DNA from: Dysidea avara
Lineage: Eukaryota > Porifera > Demospongiae > Dictyoceratida > Dysideidae
Assembly: GCF_963678975.1 (NCBI RefSeq)
Contig: NC_089279.1
Coordinates: forward strand, 23,298,004 to 23,362,003
Direction of reading: 5' to 3'
DNA length: 64,000 bases
Part shown: piece after piece, positions 44,726-55,239 of the stretch
Layout of the letters: every line of letters begins with the position of its first letter
Position numbering within the stretch: the stretch's first letter is position 1
Notes under the pieces: generated by a model
Seen by the model: only the letters and a program-made list of their open reading frames with translations
Told to the model about the DNA's origin: nothing
Database searches by the model: none
Program-made: the position numbers and the translations under genes

Positions 44726-44999
44726 ATGGCTGAGGCTAATTATCGCTACCACAGTTCCGCTGGTGATGAATGGGTAAGCATACACGTGTACACTTGTGAT
44801 ACATGGATATACATCTGTTGTATTTAACACACAAACTCTCCTGTGAAGTAACCAATTCAAATGAGTATCACTCTGGAACAGTCAATTGGTACAGCAGAAC
44901 GAACTACCAGTGTTTGAGCTATGGCCAATACCACAGATTCTGTCAGTATCATTCTTAACAAAACAACTGCCACATTCATTCTGTTGGATACCAATACTA
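44726..44999 (+). pseudogene. Broken YYYYN-type Cys/His gene
   Basis: Exon 1 is 44726-44773 (MAEANYRYHSSAGDEW, good GTAAGC donor). The expected acceptor before LSCEVTNSNEYHSG is ACACAAA where relatives have ACAG, so the AG is lost. Exon 2 (from 44836) then reads YSRTNYQCLSYGQYHRFCQYHS and stops at TAA 44956-44958, one codon before QNNCHIHSVGYQY. Two independent lesions and an altered CHIH mark it as dead. It is the last member of the cluster. Confidence 0.8.
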
Positions 45000-45179
45000 A
45001 CAGCTACTGTATATGACGGTGGAACAGACTATAACTTGACTCTTATATTAATATAATGCCCATGTGTAAAATCCTAGTTTTTATTTTTTAACAGCACTTG
45101 TATACAAAGGATAGCTATATGCATATACTGTATAAACTTTCATTAACATACATCCAGTAAAAAGTAGAGGCAGCATTAT

Positions 45180-45600
45180 ATCTTTTATCTCAATCAGGCT
45201 AGTTTTCTTGCTTCTCCATGAAATGAAACCATATCGAGGTGTTAATTTTCCCTATAGACATTTTCCTTGAGCAGCATATTTTGACACTGGAAACTTATCG
45301 CAAATTTATTGAAGCGCTTATACTCGGTAGATACCTGCAACTTTACGATAGGTTCAATACCACGCCTATCAATGCAATATTGGTTGATCACTAGCGATCA
45401 AGCACTGAGATCACACCTCATAACAATTTATCATGATGACACACACCATTATTATTGACTCAGCTGTATTCATAATGCTAGCACAATGAAATAGTAACAC
45501 ACACTCTTGGATGACTTGAGATACTCTAATACAACAGTCACCCTAATAGAACAGTCACACGTGTATAAATGTATGTATAACAAAAACCAAACAAACTAGT
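45180..45600. repeat. Dispersed repeat (copy related to 42775-43240)
   Basis: It shares TCTTTTATCTCAATCAGGCTAG, GAAACCATATCGAGGTGTTAATTTTC and, at its end, ACTCTAATACAACAGTCACCCTAATAGAACAGTCACACG with 42775-43215. It is non-coding here. Confidence 0.6.
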
Positions 45601-45662
45601 ACATTAAAAGTTATTTTGGCTATTCCATCAACTTGCTCTTCTGCAGGACATACTTCAACTTA

Positions 45663-46240
45663 TCAAGTCATTGTTTCCTCATTCATACAATCCATTCTAA
45701 TGTTGGCTATAGGATCACCTTTTCGCAACGTCAGGTGACTCAGCCTTTGCATAAACCTGTAATACCAGTCATTTGATACTCTTCTACATGGTTGCTTGTC
45801 ATGAACTACATTTGTTGCAATGGTCTGTAACTGCTTTCTGCTTTTGCCATACCCTGCCTTAGCAGTATCTACTAAAAACTCTGCCAGTTCAGTCTCTTCA
45901 ACACGTGATAAATACAGCTTAGGCCCAGGATTAGTACGGTGAATGATGCAACCATTTATTCTCTCTTGCAGCATTTGTCTTGGAACATTGTACTGCTTTG
46001 CTGCTCTCCAGATCTTTCGCATGGCATCAATTGCCGCTCTCCAGATCTTTCACATGGCATCAGTAGTGGAGCGCATGCTTTCATCTGTCCACTGCTTTCG
46101 CTTCTTTGGGGTGTTGCTTGATGATGAAATTTCCACTGCTGGAGCTGAGCGTGAACATGGTATTCCCCTTCACCATCCTTTTCTAGATACAATTTCACTT
46201 CATGGCATCTATGAACCACACTCACCAGTGTTGCCAACAC
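45663..46240 (-). pseudogene. CENP-B/pogo-like transposase N-terminal fragment
   Basis: On the minus strand an SSSSNTPKKRKQWTDESM stretch is followed by DAMRKIWRAA, present twice because of a 30-bp tandem duplication, with a TGA in the upstream repeat. It then reads KQYNVPRQMLQERI, ETELAEFLVDTAKAGYGKSRKQLQTIA and WYYRFMQRLSHLTLRKGDP. This is the layout of a psq/CENP-B type helix-turn-helix pair that binds DNA in pogo/Tigger-like transposases. The frame stops at 45663 and no DDE catalytic domain is seen, so it is a relic. Identification is from motif memory. Confidence 0.72.
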
Positions 46241-47137
46241 CGGTACAGGCCTATATTGGATGCTTTTTACCTTGATTTCAGTTCACCACCTGTTCAAGAG
46301 ATGCCATAAATTATTGAAGCACAATACCGTAATCTTGTGTCAATAATAAAAAATGCCTGTGCTGATAATTGAGTGCTGCCAATAATTGGGAAAAATGTGT
46401 TTCACTGTTATGTGAATACTGTAACCAAAAGATGCACTTGAATGCTAAAATTGATCAAACACATCACATACATACCAACAAAGACATGATTTCCACACTG
46501 GTGTGTTGCACGTTAACATCTATGTCACATGTTAGTGACCTGGAACATCAACAAAGAGTGACATGTCACAAGTTTGATATAATGTTGGTTGAACTTGTGA
46601 GTCACTTTAGATGTAGTCAGTGGATTTTATACATGCAATCATCATCAGGCAGTACACCAATTGGGTACAGTAGTATTGAATCTACTTGTGTTGTATAAAC
46701 TGCATGTATTTGTATCTTGAGTGTGAGAGACACATTGTGTGTTGCAGGTTGTATATCTTAAAAAGCAGATGGTGTACTACTATCAAAGTCAGCTAGCCTC
46801 ACCGTATTGTAAGTAAGACCAGTTTCAAGTGAGACATTTTGTGTCTACATCGACTAAGTAAGCCACGTTGTGCTTGCATAGCACATTGCTGAGGTGATAT
46901 ATAGTTTACTTTCTGGGTAGAAGTATGGATTAAGGTAAATACAACAAATCTTCCACTAAATTTTTAGTAATTAAACAGAAATTCCCTAATAGAACACACA
47001 ACCAAATAATCTAATTGAAGAATCATGATAATTGAGGTACTTGCAAGTAGAATTGTAATGGCCATTTGTGGTGATGTACAAAGAGTGTTGGTTGTGATGC
47101 GTTACATAAGTAACATGTTATGTAATATCTAATCCAA
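46240..47137. other. Probable transposon flank, no gene seen
   Basis: A 109-codon plus frame at 46369-46698 has no recognisable domain. CCTAATAGAACACACAACC near 46985 echoes the TAATAGAACAGTCA motif seen at other repeat ends. Confidence 0.4.
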
Positions 47138-47405
47138 AACAGCAAAGCTGTAAAAAAAAGAGTGCGGCCCTCAGAAGAAATGGCTGTGATGATAGGTTAT
47201 TGGTAAAAATTTTAATAACAACAATTCAGGTGAATTTGGTGCCGCTTGGTCTTGGCACAAAATTCACCTGAATTGTCGTTATTAAAATTTTTACCATTAA
47301 CCTACCATCACAGCCATTTCTTGGCTACCACCTTGGATTTCACATTTTTTTCATCATAGCCTTTCTGAGGGCCGCACTCCTTTTTACAGCTTTGCTGTTT
47401 TGCAT
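47138..47405. mobile_element. Foldback element
   Basis: AACAGCAAAGCTGTAAAAA at the left end pairs with TTTTTACAGCTTTGCTGTT at the right end (to about 47400). Inner arms include TGCGGCCCTCAG/CTGAGGGCCGCA, AGAAATGGCTGTGATG/CATCACAGCCATTTCT and AATTCAGGTGAATTT/AAATTCACCTGAATT. A related foldback is at 54130-54365. A lone arm-like AAACAGCCAAGCTGTGAAAAAA is at 56395. Confidence 0.85.
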
Positions 47406-47529
47406 TAGATTTCACTTCTTTTTGTATTTGTATTGGGGCTTTTTCAACCTATCTTTTTTTTCTTTACCACAGGAAGAAGAAAAAGATGAAGCAGATTTTA
47501 AATACTTTAGCTAATTATTTTATATGTAC

Positions 47530-47534
<5 letters not shown>

Positions 47535-47573
<39 letters not shown>
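47535..47573. repeat. TA microsatellite
   Basis: A run of about 18 TA dinucleotides. Confidence 0.95.
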
Positions 47574-47576
<3 letters not shown>

Positions 47577-47604
47577 CATACAGTTATTACATGTCAATTA
47601 TTCC

Positions 47605-48345
47605 CTACGGATAACTTGTTTGCAGTTGATCTCTCTACTGGGTAACTTGAAATGTAGCTGAACTCTATACAGGGCGATTAGCTTGTAGATGTACTCTCTA
47701 CAGGATTCTCTCTACAAGGTGACTTCTTCTAGCTGAACTCTCTACAGGGTAATATTTTCGTAGCTGAACTCTCTACAGGGTGATTGATTTTTTGTGCAGT
47801 CGAACTCTCTGCATGATTGTTTCTTTGTAGCTGAACTCTCTACCAGGTGACTTCTTCTAGCTGATCTCTCTACAGGGTGACTTGTTTGCAGCTGAACTCT
47901 CTACATGGTGGTTTCTTTGCAACTGAACTCTCTACAGAATGACTTATTTCTAGCTGAACTCTCTACAGGGTGATCTGTTCATAGCTGAACTCTGTACAGG
48001 GTGATTTGTTTGCAGCTGAATTCTTTACATGGTAGTTTCTTTGTAGCTGAACTATCTCTACAAGGTAACTTCTTCTAGCTGATCTCTCTACAGAGTGATT
48101 TGTTTGTAGCTGAACTCTCTACAGGGTGATTTGTTTGTAGCTGAACTCTCTACAGGGTGATTTGTTTGCAGCTGAACTCTCTACATGATGGTTTCTTTGT
48201 AGCTGAACTCTCTACAAGGTGACTTCTTCTAGCTGATCTCTCTACAGGGTGATTTGTTTCAAGATGAACTCTCTACAGGGTGACTTGCCTGTAGCTGAAT
48301 TGTCTATCAGATTAACTGTTTGTAGCTGAATTCCCCACAGAATAA
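47605..48345. repeat. Minisatellite with 31-bp unit
   Basis: The unit TTTGTAGCTGAACTCTCTACAGGGTGATT-like, 31 bases (variants about 30-36), repeats about 20 times with substitutions. The best-preserved tandem copies are near 48090-48165. There are no conserved spacers, so it is not a CRISPR array, and no long frame crosses it. Confidence 0.9.
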
Positions 48346-48389
48346 CTTGCAATGTAATATAATTCTATAATGGAGTAAGTTATAAACGT

Positions 48390-49215
48390 AGCTGAATGCT
48401 TTATTAGGGTGACTGTTCTATTAGAGTATCTTGATCTTGCATTTGCTACATGTAGTTGTGTTTCGTATCATAACTCAGTGGTTTGTAATCCGGTTCTTCT
48501 GTACTACTGCAAGGACTTTCTATGATGATTATTCCAGCTACATACTGATTTTCAGCTCATTGCTCTAAGACGTTTGCCTGGTAGACGCGAAAACTAATAG
48601 TTTTTTATTAATAAAAATCGATCAAGTAATTTTGACACAGGTTGGGGTTTTTGTCATATCTACATGGTCTTTATCTCGATTCCTTTCAAACCACAAAAAG
48701 GCACTCCTACAATGGTTACTCCATCTACATATCAATTGTCAACTCATTCCTCCAAGGGGTTTACCCTGTAGGCGTGACAGACCTTCGACCATATTTTACA
48801 CAAATAATCGGTCATAACTCCGTGAATGTTTATCGAATTCCTACCACAGTTGATATGGTAATCTGCCTTAATAAGCCCTTTAAGTGTGCCAAATTTCAGC
48901 CCGACCCGAGTACACATTTGTGTTTTATGGCGGATTTTGCGAAGTGTGCGAAATGAAGAAAAAACGAAGAAATTAAAACGAAACTTCATTCGCTCGTATC
49001 TCGGAAATGGCTGGAGCGATTTTCTTCTAATTTGGCATGTACACTCCCCGAACTTGCCAGTACTTCTGTAGCAAATTTGGTTCCATTAGATTAGGGATCA
49101 CAGAGTTACATAGGCGTGAAAATTGCGTTTTCTTTCTTCCTGTTAATATACTCACGGTGTGGCACGCTGGCTTCTTGGGCCGCACAACACACTACCATGG
49201 GTCTTGATTATTACC
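48390..49215 (+). repeat. Dispersed repeat family (three copies)
   Basis: TTTATTAGGGTGACTGTTCTATTAGAGTATCTTG (about 48400) opens it, and AATATACTCACGGTGTGGCACGCTGGCTTCTTGGGCCGCACAACACACTACC (about 49145) closes it. Both blocks recur at 55255-55665 and the closing block is reverse-complemented at 57662-57720. The recurring opening and closing blocks suggest a transposon family whose class I cannot assign. Confidence 0.65.
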
Positions 49216-50029
49216 TGTACTTTTGCAGCAAAAAGTATTACTTTTCATGGACTAGTAATATGTAACAGGCTATTACAGAACTTGCCTATGGCTTTCAGCG
49301 TTTCTTTGTACTGTAAAACATTTAATCTAATCACATGACCTAATATTTCATTCCGACTGAAGTGTTGACAGGCTAAATAAACATGGCTAGCAAGAAGGCC
49401 AACAAGTTAAACACATGTTAATGTGTAACTAGAAACAAGTTCTTGAGCAAGATATGGCTGGAAGAAGACAAGGCAGCTGGATTTCTAGCAATTATTCACA
49501 AAGCAATCTGTAACTTAGTATATAACTACTGTAGATTGGGAAATTTCTATGTCGAAATATTTTCGAATGTAGTGATGTTATACGAAATTAAATCACACGA
49601 AAAATTTTCTACTGTGAAATTTTCTAACACTGTAGTGACCTAGTGTAATAGCTTACAAGTTAGCAATCGTAATTGGTTAGCAACCGTAATTGCTCATAAC
49701 TGAGTGCAATTAACTATATTTGTAATATGCTGATACATTAAAGAATTTAAAAATGAAGTAGTGATCCAAGCAATAAAAAGTAGTGATGAATGATGGTATT
49801 ACAGCAAAGCTCTCCCTACATTGGTATGTTATAACAATCATACAGCATAGCAGTACTGTATATTAGGGATCATGAATGTTTGGGCTTTTCTAGCCTATAG
49901 TATCACCCTAACACCAGCCTCACAATACCTTCATGGCACATTGAGCTAGGTATAACCAAGCCTAAAAGTGCCTTCAGTACAACCTGAAAAGCTTCCAAAA
50001 AGTTGCTACAAAATTTAAAAAAAAATGTT
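49216..50029. other. Intergenic with a solo foldback arm, no gene seen
   Basis: About 49747-49840 resembles one arm of the foldback element at 43261-43498. A 66-codon frame at 49443-49643 is unsupported. Confidence 0.45.
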
Positions 50030-50585
50030 TAATGGAATTTTTTACTGACTGACTGACTGACTGACTGACTGACTGACTAATGCCTTCAGACAAGCATACT
50101 CAGTAACGGCTAAGATTACGGGCTTGATTCTTTCACTGTTCGACTTTGCTTTGTCCAGAGACATACTTTTAGGCATACTACAGTATGTGCAATGCACACA
50201 TTATGGACTTACCTAAGTTACCTTTGTCCTCCTTTGTGCCTCATTTCTTTTAGCTGACAGCTCAAGATGTTGATTTACAGTCGCTAGTGCAATGGCTTCC
50301 CTATGGGAATTGTTCATATTTTCCATGGTGACGGCAGAGATGCTTCTCCTACTGTTTTTCATTTGTAACGTTGTGAAACAGGCTGAAAATAGCTTAAAGC
50401 GAAGCGTAATGGCCACTTACGAGTCAATAATTGTAGTTTGGCATACAAATCATAAGTATTTTTCATGGTGGCTGGATTGATTACAGAGGTGCTTCTCCTA
50501 TTGTTCTTCATTTGTAGCACTGTCTGATGGGCTGAACATAGCTGAAAGTGAAGCATAATGGCCATTCACTTTTGAGTCAGTAATT
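50030..50585 (-). repeat. Dispersed repeat (copy 1; inverted match at 62640-63000)
   Basis: The stretch includes a GACT run (50050-50083), GCCTTCAGACAAGCATACTCAGTAA, and two tandem partial repeats of a GTTCATATTTTCCATGGTGACGG...CTTCTCCTACTGTTTTTCATTTGTAACG...GGCTGAAAATAGC block (50310-50410 and 50455-50560). The reverse complement of these parts is found at 62640-63000. Minus-strand frames across both repeats share QMKN-RRS residues, suggesting that the source was once coding. Confidence 0.6.
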
Positions 50586-50726
50586 GGTAGCTGGGGCAAG
50601 CGTTCAGATGAAAACATTAACTCTGGTGCTCTAATTTCTTTTGATGCAGTATGTGCAGGTTCACCAGTAATAATAATGCTACAAAAAAAAGTAAACAAGC
50701 AAGTATAAGGAAAAATTAGGAATTTT

Positions 50727-50935
50727 AAGCTTGCTTAGGGATCATAGAAACAAGGGAGGTACTGTAGCATACACCTACAGATATACTTGCGAACATTTAA
50801 TCCCTAATTCAGTCTAGCTATATTTATTTATACTCATGACTGAATTAGGAATTAAATGTTCACTAGTATATCTGCAGGTGTAGGCGACCTCTCTTGTTTC
50901 CATACTTTTTTCTTATGATCCCTAAACGAGCTTAC
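50727..50935. mobile_element. Foldback element
   Basis: ACAAGGGAGGTACTGTAGCATACACCTACAGATATACT (50750 on) and its reverse-complement-like AGTATATCTGCAGGTGTAGGCGACCTCTCTTG pair, around a core AATTCAGTC/GACTGAATT. The outer pieces TTAGGGATCATA and TATGATCCCTAA also pair. A degraded relative is at 25920-26135. Confidence 0.8.
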
Positions 50936-50999
50936 AATTCCCTATACTTGTTATATTTTGTTCAATGCCAAATTTTTCCACAGAGTTATGTTGTTGATA

Positions 51000-52475
51000 C
51001 CATCACTCATCCTTTGTTCCACTACATATTATACTGCAGCAACTATAGACCGGTATCATTAACATGCATATACCCAAGATTTTAGAACATATATTATATT
51101 CGCACATTTTCTCCCACCTTTCCCAACACAACATCTTGTGTGATGAGCAACATGGCTATTGCCATGGTCGATCTTGTGAGACACAACTTCTACTTACTAT
51201 CAATGGCTTTGCTGAATCCTTAAACAACAATGGACAAATTGATGCAATTCTTTTAGTTTTCTCTAAGGCCTTCGATAAGGTACCACACCAACATCTCTAC
51301 CATAAATTACATCATTATGTTATCCGGGGCAACACTTTGGAATGGTTGAAAGATTTTCTTACTGGAAGACGACAACAGGTATTAGTTAATGGTGAGCAAA
51401 GTGACGTATCTCAAGTAACATCAGGAGTTCCACAAGGAACTGTTCTTGCTCCGTTATTGTTCTTATGCTTCATAAATGATTTACCAAAAAACATATTATC
51501 GACTGTAAGTTTATATGCAGATGACGTCATCCTGTACACCCCTATTAACTCAAAAGAAGACTGTTACCAACTTCAGAAAGATCTAACTATTTTGGAAAGA
51601 TGGGCAAATAAATGGAAAATGACATTTAACGTTCAGAAATGTGAATTCATCAGAATAACACACAAGAAAAAGCCTATATTTTACCATTACACTTTGTATG
51701 ACACTGTTGTGCAGGAGGTGACACACACCAAGTACCTAGGTCTTACTATTGACTCAAAGCTATCCTGGTCTGAACACATTAGACAAATAACTAACAAAGC
51801 TAACAGTATCAAAGGATTTTTACAACGTAACCTTCATAGCTACCCAATCTCGGTCAAAGTGAGTTGTTACAAGTCACTTATTAAACCAATTCTAGAGTAC
51901 GCCTGTGTGGTCTGGGACCCTTATGCACAAAAGGACATCTTAGCTATTGAATCAGTTCAAAGACGGTGTGCGAGGTTTGTGTACAATAATTATTCTTCAT
52001 ATGCAAGTGTCACAAATATGTTGCAAAATTTGAATTGGCCTCACTGTAGAAACCAGCTGAAAGCGATCACAATGTTTAAGATCATGCACCAATTAATAGA
52101 TATACCGACTGATACCATACTCATACCAGCTCCATCTAGCTACTCTCTACGAGGTTATTCAATGAAGCTGTTACAGCCAAACACAAGAGTAAACTCATAC
52201 CTTAACTCATTATTTCCTTCAAGTATAAAGATCTGGAATAATTTACCCAACGACCTCATCACCTGTTCAAGTTTAGACCAATTTAAAGCAAGGCTAGTTG
52301 AACATCAATTAGTCACATACTTAATTTTGTTGATTCATTATCTGTGCTTGTACATACTCTTTGTAAGAGGTTTTGCACAGTAAACAATAATAATTATACA
52401 ACCAAGTACTAAGAATAATGAGAAACGCTGTCAAAATTACGTCATAAATAAATAATAAATGAATTAGTAATTAAT
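51000..52475 (+). mobile_element. Non-LTR retrotransposon reverse transcriptase relic
   Basis: A 439-codon frame (51064-52383) encodes most of a LINE-type reverse transcriptase. In order it shows KILEHILYSHIFSHL with HGYCHGRSCETQL (finger region), FSKAFDKVPH (motif A), SGVPQGTVLAPLLFLCFIND (motif B), LYADDVILY (motif C), KYLGLTID and KPILEYACVVWDP followed by RRCARFV (thumb side). The preceding NYRPVSLT lies in another frame (51041-51064), so there is a frameshift. Motif A has Val where the first catalytic Asp is expected (LVFSKAF instead of LDFSKAF), so it should be inactive. No endonuclease domain is seen upstream: it is 5' truncated, which is usual for LINEs. An A/T-rich AATAAATAATAAATG tail follows. 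Confidence 0.9.
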
Positions 52476-53399
52476 GTTCTCGAAAACTACGAGGCCTAGA
52501 GACATGAACTAACCGGAGTTAGATTCGCCTGTGAATGAAGGAACAGATGTATAATTGTTGCATCTGTTCGTGCTGACGACTTCACCATATGTATAATTCT
52601 ATATAACGCCCAATACCACACCTTTGCTTAATTACAGATTGCTCAAAAGAGAAGATTAGCAAATGTTAGTGGAGGAGAGCCAGAGGCCACTTTACATGTA
52701 AACAAGTTTTTATGTTTGTAACCTTTTAAGTCTCCATGCCAGCTGCTAGTGGATTCATTCACATAAAATATGAAATCAAACAATACAAGAAAACATTAAA
52801 ACATATGCCACGCTCTTTACAATACAGTTACATATAAAATACAAGTAAACAATTTTGTCTTGTGCAGCTGGCATGGCAAACTTCCTTTGTGTTGATGTCA
52901 GGCAATTCAATACGTGCTTAATCTTTTTTGCCTGCACCTGGCAAGTTAGCTACTAGGCTCTGGCTGGCTTGGCTGTCTTCCTATATCTAGTACATCTGGC
53001 TTGCATACTCTTACAGTATTGTGTAGCTATCTTCTGCAAGTTGTGCATGCATAACTATAGTGTGTCACCCATCACTGCGCCATTGCTACACAACTGATGA
53101 ACCTTATTTAGCTCTAGTTGATGTTGATACTGTGCTGTATATTGGCTAATAATTTTTATCTGGTGGTGTTGCCTATAATGTATTGCTGCATACAATACTG
53201 CAATAATGTATAGTTCTCTCCTGTATGTAATGTATACATATACTTTGTACACATCACTGTGCCATTACCACACCAATGATGTACTGGCACTTAGCTACTG
53301 GTGGCCTTTAGTTATGATGCCACTATTGTGTTGTATCTGTCACTACTGTGACATATTGAGATGATTTGGGGATCGTGCCTTTTTATTATTATTTTATTA
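52476..53399. other. No gene seen
   Basis: No supported ORF. Two short related stretches containing CACTGTGCCATTACCACACCAATGATG-like and CACTGCGCCATTGCTACACAACTGATG-like sequence (53078 and 53250) suggest a local duplication. Confidence 0.45.
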
Positions 53400-53480
53400 T
53401 TATTAAAGCTTTACAGTGGCCTGCACTGAAGGTCTGACAGCAACTTTACCACCTAATAGCCTCACCAGGGGGCTGTCACG
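53385..53480 (-). repeat. Fragment of the second SINE-like family
   Basis: TTTACAGTGGCCTGCACTGAAGGTCTGACAGCAAC is the reverse complement of the conserved tail of the elements at 18757, 18960 and 38035. It follows an ATT trinucleotide run. Confidence 0.65.
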
Positions 53481-54000
53481 TTGGTGTATGTACTTGGTTG
53501 TATGTGATACGGTCCTAGTAATAATAATAATATTATCATTTGGATACCTACTCCATTAATAGCTTTTAATGTACTAGTTCATTTAGTTTTTGTTCTAGCT
53601 GCTATACAGCTATACATGTATGATATGATATGATATGCACATGTGACTGTTTTATTAGAATATCAAACATGGTTGTTGTATTAGGGTGACTGCTTTATTA
53701 GAGTATCTTGAGTGGGAACTAGGCTATATGCAATATTTAAGAGGCATGGTCATGCCTTGTTTTTCACTGTGCTACTAATAAAGAAATGTGTATTTAATTG
53801 CTAATTGCTATAAGTACAGATAGATCATTAACAGGCATGTCCCTCAATCATTATTGATCCATCATAAAGGGAGTGTCGCTCTGTAGTTAGTCCAGCTAGT
53901 TCGTAAAAAGGTCCTAATGTGCCAGTACAGTGTCTACCAATTGTCCACTGGTAATGTATCAGCACGATTACTTTAAATAAATTTGTGGCATCTAAATGTT
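53481..54000. other. No gene seen
   Basis: TATTAGGGTGACTGCTTTATTAGAGTATCTTGAG (about 53677) matches the opening motif of the repeat at 48400. A TGATATGATATGA run is at 53612-53635. Confidence 0.45.
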
Positions 54001-54129
54001 GGTACAGAAAGTTAATGCCTCAATATGGTTTCCTGGCATGAAGAAGAGATTGAAGATAAAAGGAAACGCAAGGTGCAGGGGGCAAGTACTCATCCAAAAG
54101 GCACGTGCCACTGGTGAGTTTGTTATTGT

Positions 54130-54365
54130 TGCAAAAAATGGTGTAGTCTTAAAAAACCTGGGTGAAAAAGTTGTGAAATCAAAGGTAGCTCCCAAGAAAT
54201 GGCTGCAATGATGTTAATACTAATAAATTTTAACAATACACACAGCCATTATTAAAATTTATTAGCATCAACAGCATTGCAGCCATTTCTTCAGTGCTAC
54301 CTTTGATTTCCAAACTTTTTTCACCCAGGCTTTTTAAGGCTGCACCATTTTTTCACAACTTGGCT
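54130..54365. mobile_element. Foldback element (related to 47138-47405)
   Basis: AAAACCTGGGTGAAAAAGTT pairs with AACTTTTTTCACCCAGGCTTTTT, AATCAAAGGTAGC with GCTACCTTTGATT, and AAGAAATGGCTGCAATG with CATTGCAGCCATTTCTT. It shares the AGAAATGGCTG core with the element at 47138. Confidence 0.82.
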
Positions 54366-54747
54366 TTTTTATGTGGATTTCACTTCTTTTTGTACTTGAG
54401 ACTCCAAAACCAGTCTATGGCTGACTTGGGGGTTTGTTTTTACACACGTTCTTCTTTTCTGTACGGACATAATGATGATAACTGCATTATATTTGTGTTT
54501 TGTACTCTTCTTCTTTGCTCACAGGGGTCCACTGAAAATCAGTATTTGGTTACTGAGTGGACCCCCTGTTTAAAAGTTACAATTACAATAAATATTTATT
54601 GTATTGCATGATTTACTTCAATATTTGGTAATACTCTAATAGAGTACACATTTTTGAGGACTTTTAAAAGAACATACATAGAATGTTCTAGAACAATTTA
54701 GTACTTTTATTGGTAGATCTATGAAATTACAAATGTCTATGTAATAG

Positions 54748-54840
54748 TTAGACTTCAGACCACAGGGGTCTAAGTAATTTAGTAACCCGATGGCCCTGAG
54801 GGTTACTAAATTACTTAGACCCCTGTGGTCTGAAGTCTAA
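54748..54840. repeat. Perfect 41-bp inverted repeat
   Basis: The arms 54748-54788 and 54800-54840 are exact reverse complements around an 11-base loop. The arm ends in TTAGAC and contains CTTCAGACCACAGGGGTCTAA. GGTCTAAGTAA also recurs nearby (55028), suggesting a repeat boundary. Confidence 0.9.
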
Positions 54841-55149
54841 GTTATTTAGACCCTTTATGTAGTTGTTGTACCTTAACATTGTTGACAGCTGCTTGTAACA
54901 GAGAAATGTAGCATTCATTAGTAGAAACAAGCCATTACTCCACCTGTAACTGGGGTTTAAAATTAATTTTCAGGTGGCGATATGTTGCCAACACTACCAG
55001 GGCAGGTGGGCGTAATAAACATGAAAAGGGTCTAAGTAAACATGAAAAGGGTCAAAGTAACTTAGACACCTCCAAAATCCACCAAATCCACCACAAAAAT
55101 GATCTAAATTTAAACTAGAATTTTCATTTATAAAACAGAAATTACAAGG

Positions 55150-55235
55150 TGAACAGCAGTGGCTCAGTGGTTAAGGATGCAGGTTTTAGGTATGGAGGTC
55201 CCTGGTTCGAACTCTGGTAAGTTTTATTGACATTT
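55150..55235 (+). repeat. tRNA-like A/B-box segment (probable SINE head)
   Basis: TGGCTCAGTGGTTAAGGATG fits an A box and GGTTCGAACTC a B box at tRNA-like spacing, with an anticodon-arm-sized stretch between. The T stem does not pair well and no matching 3' acceptor strand is seen, so a functional tRNA is unlikely. It is better read as a tRNA-derived SINE start or tRNA pseudogene. Confidence 0.6.
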
Positions 55236-55239
55236 TATT

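Noticed and set aside
1435..44999. Secreted Cys-rich toxin or antimicrobial peptide family
   Set aside because: None of the leaders is a signal peptide; they are polar, acidic or Tyr-rich. The Cys/His pattern suits metal binding better than disulphide knots.
1435..44999. Classical RING or C2H2 zinc fingers
   Set aside because: The spacing does not fit C3HC4 or C2H2 patterns. Some resemblance to B-box chemistry remains but is not enough for a call.
47605..48345. CRISPR array
   Set aside because: The units are continuous without unique spacers, vary in length, and the context is clearly eukaryotic.
49520..49650. Possible small inverted-repeat element (GAAATTTTC-type pieces)
   Set aside because: The inverted pieces are short and AT-rich; I could not define termini or target duplications.
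54294..54611. 105-codon plus frame
   Set aside because: It starts in the arm of a foldback element and shows no conserved domain.
55150..55235. Functional tRNA gene
   Set aside because: A and B boxes are good, but the T stem and acceptor stem do not pair. I kept it as a tRNA-derived repeat.
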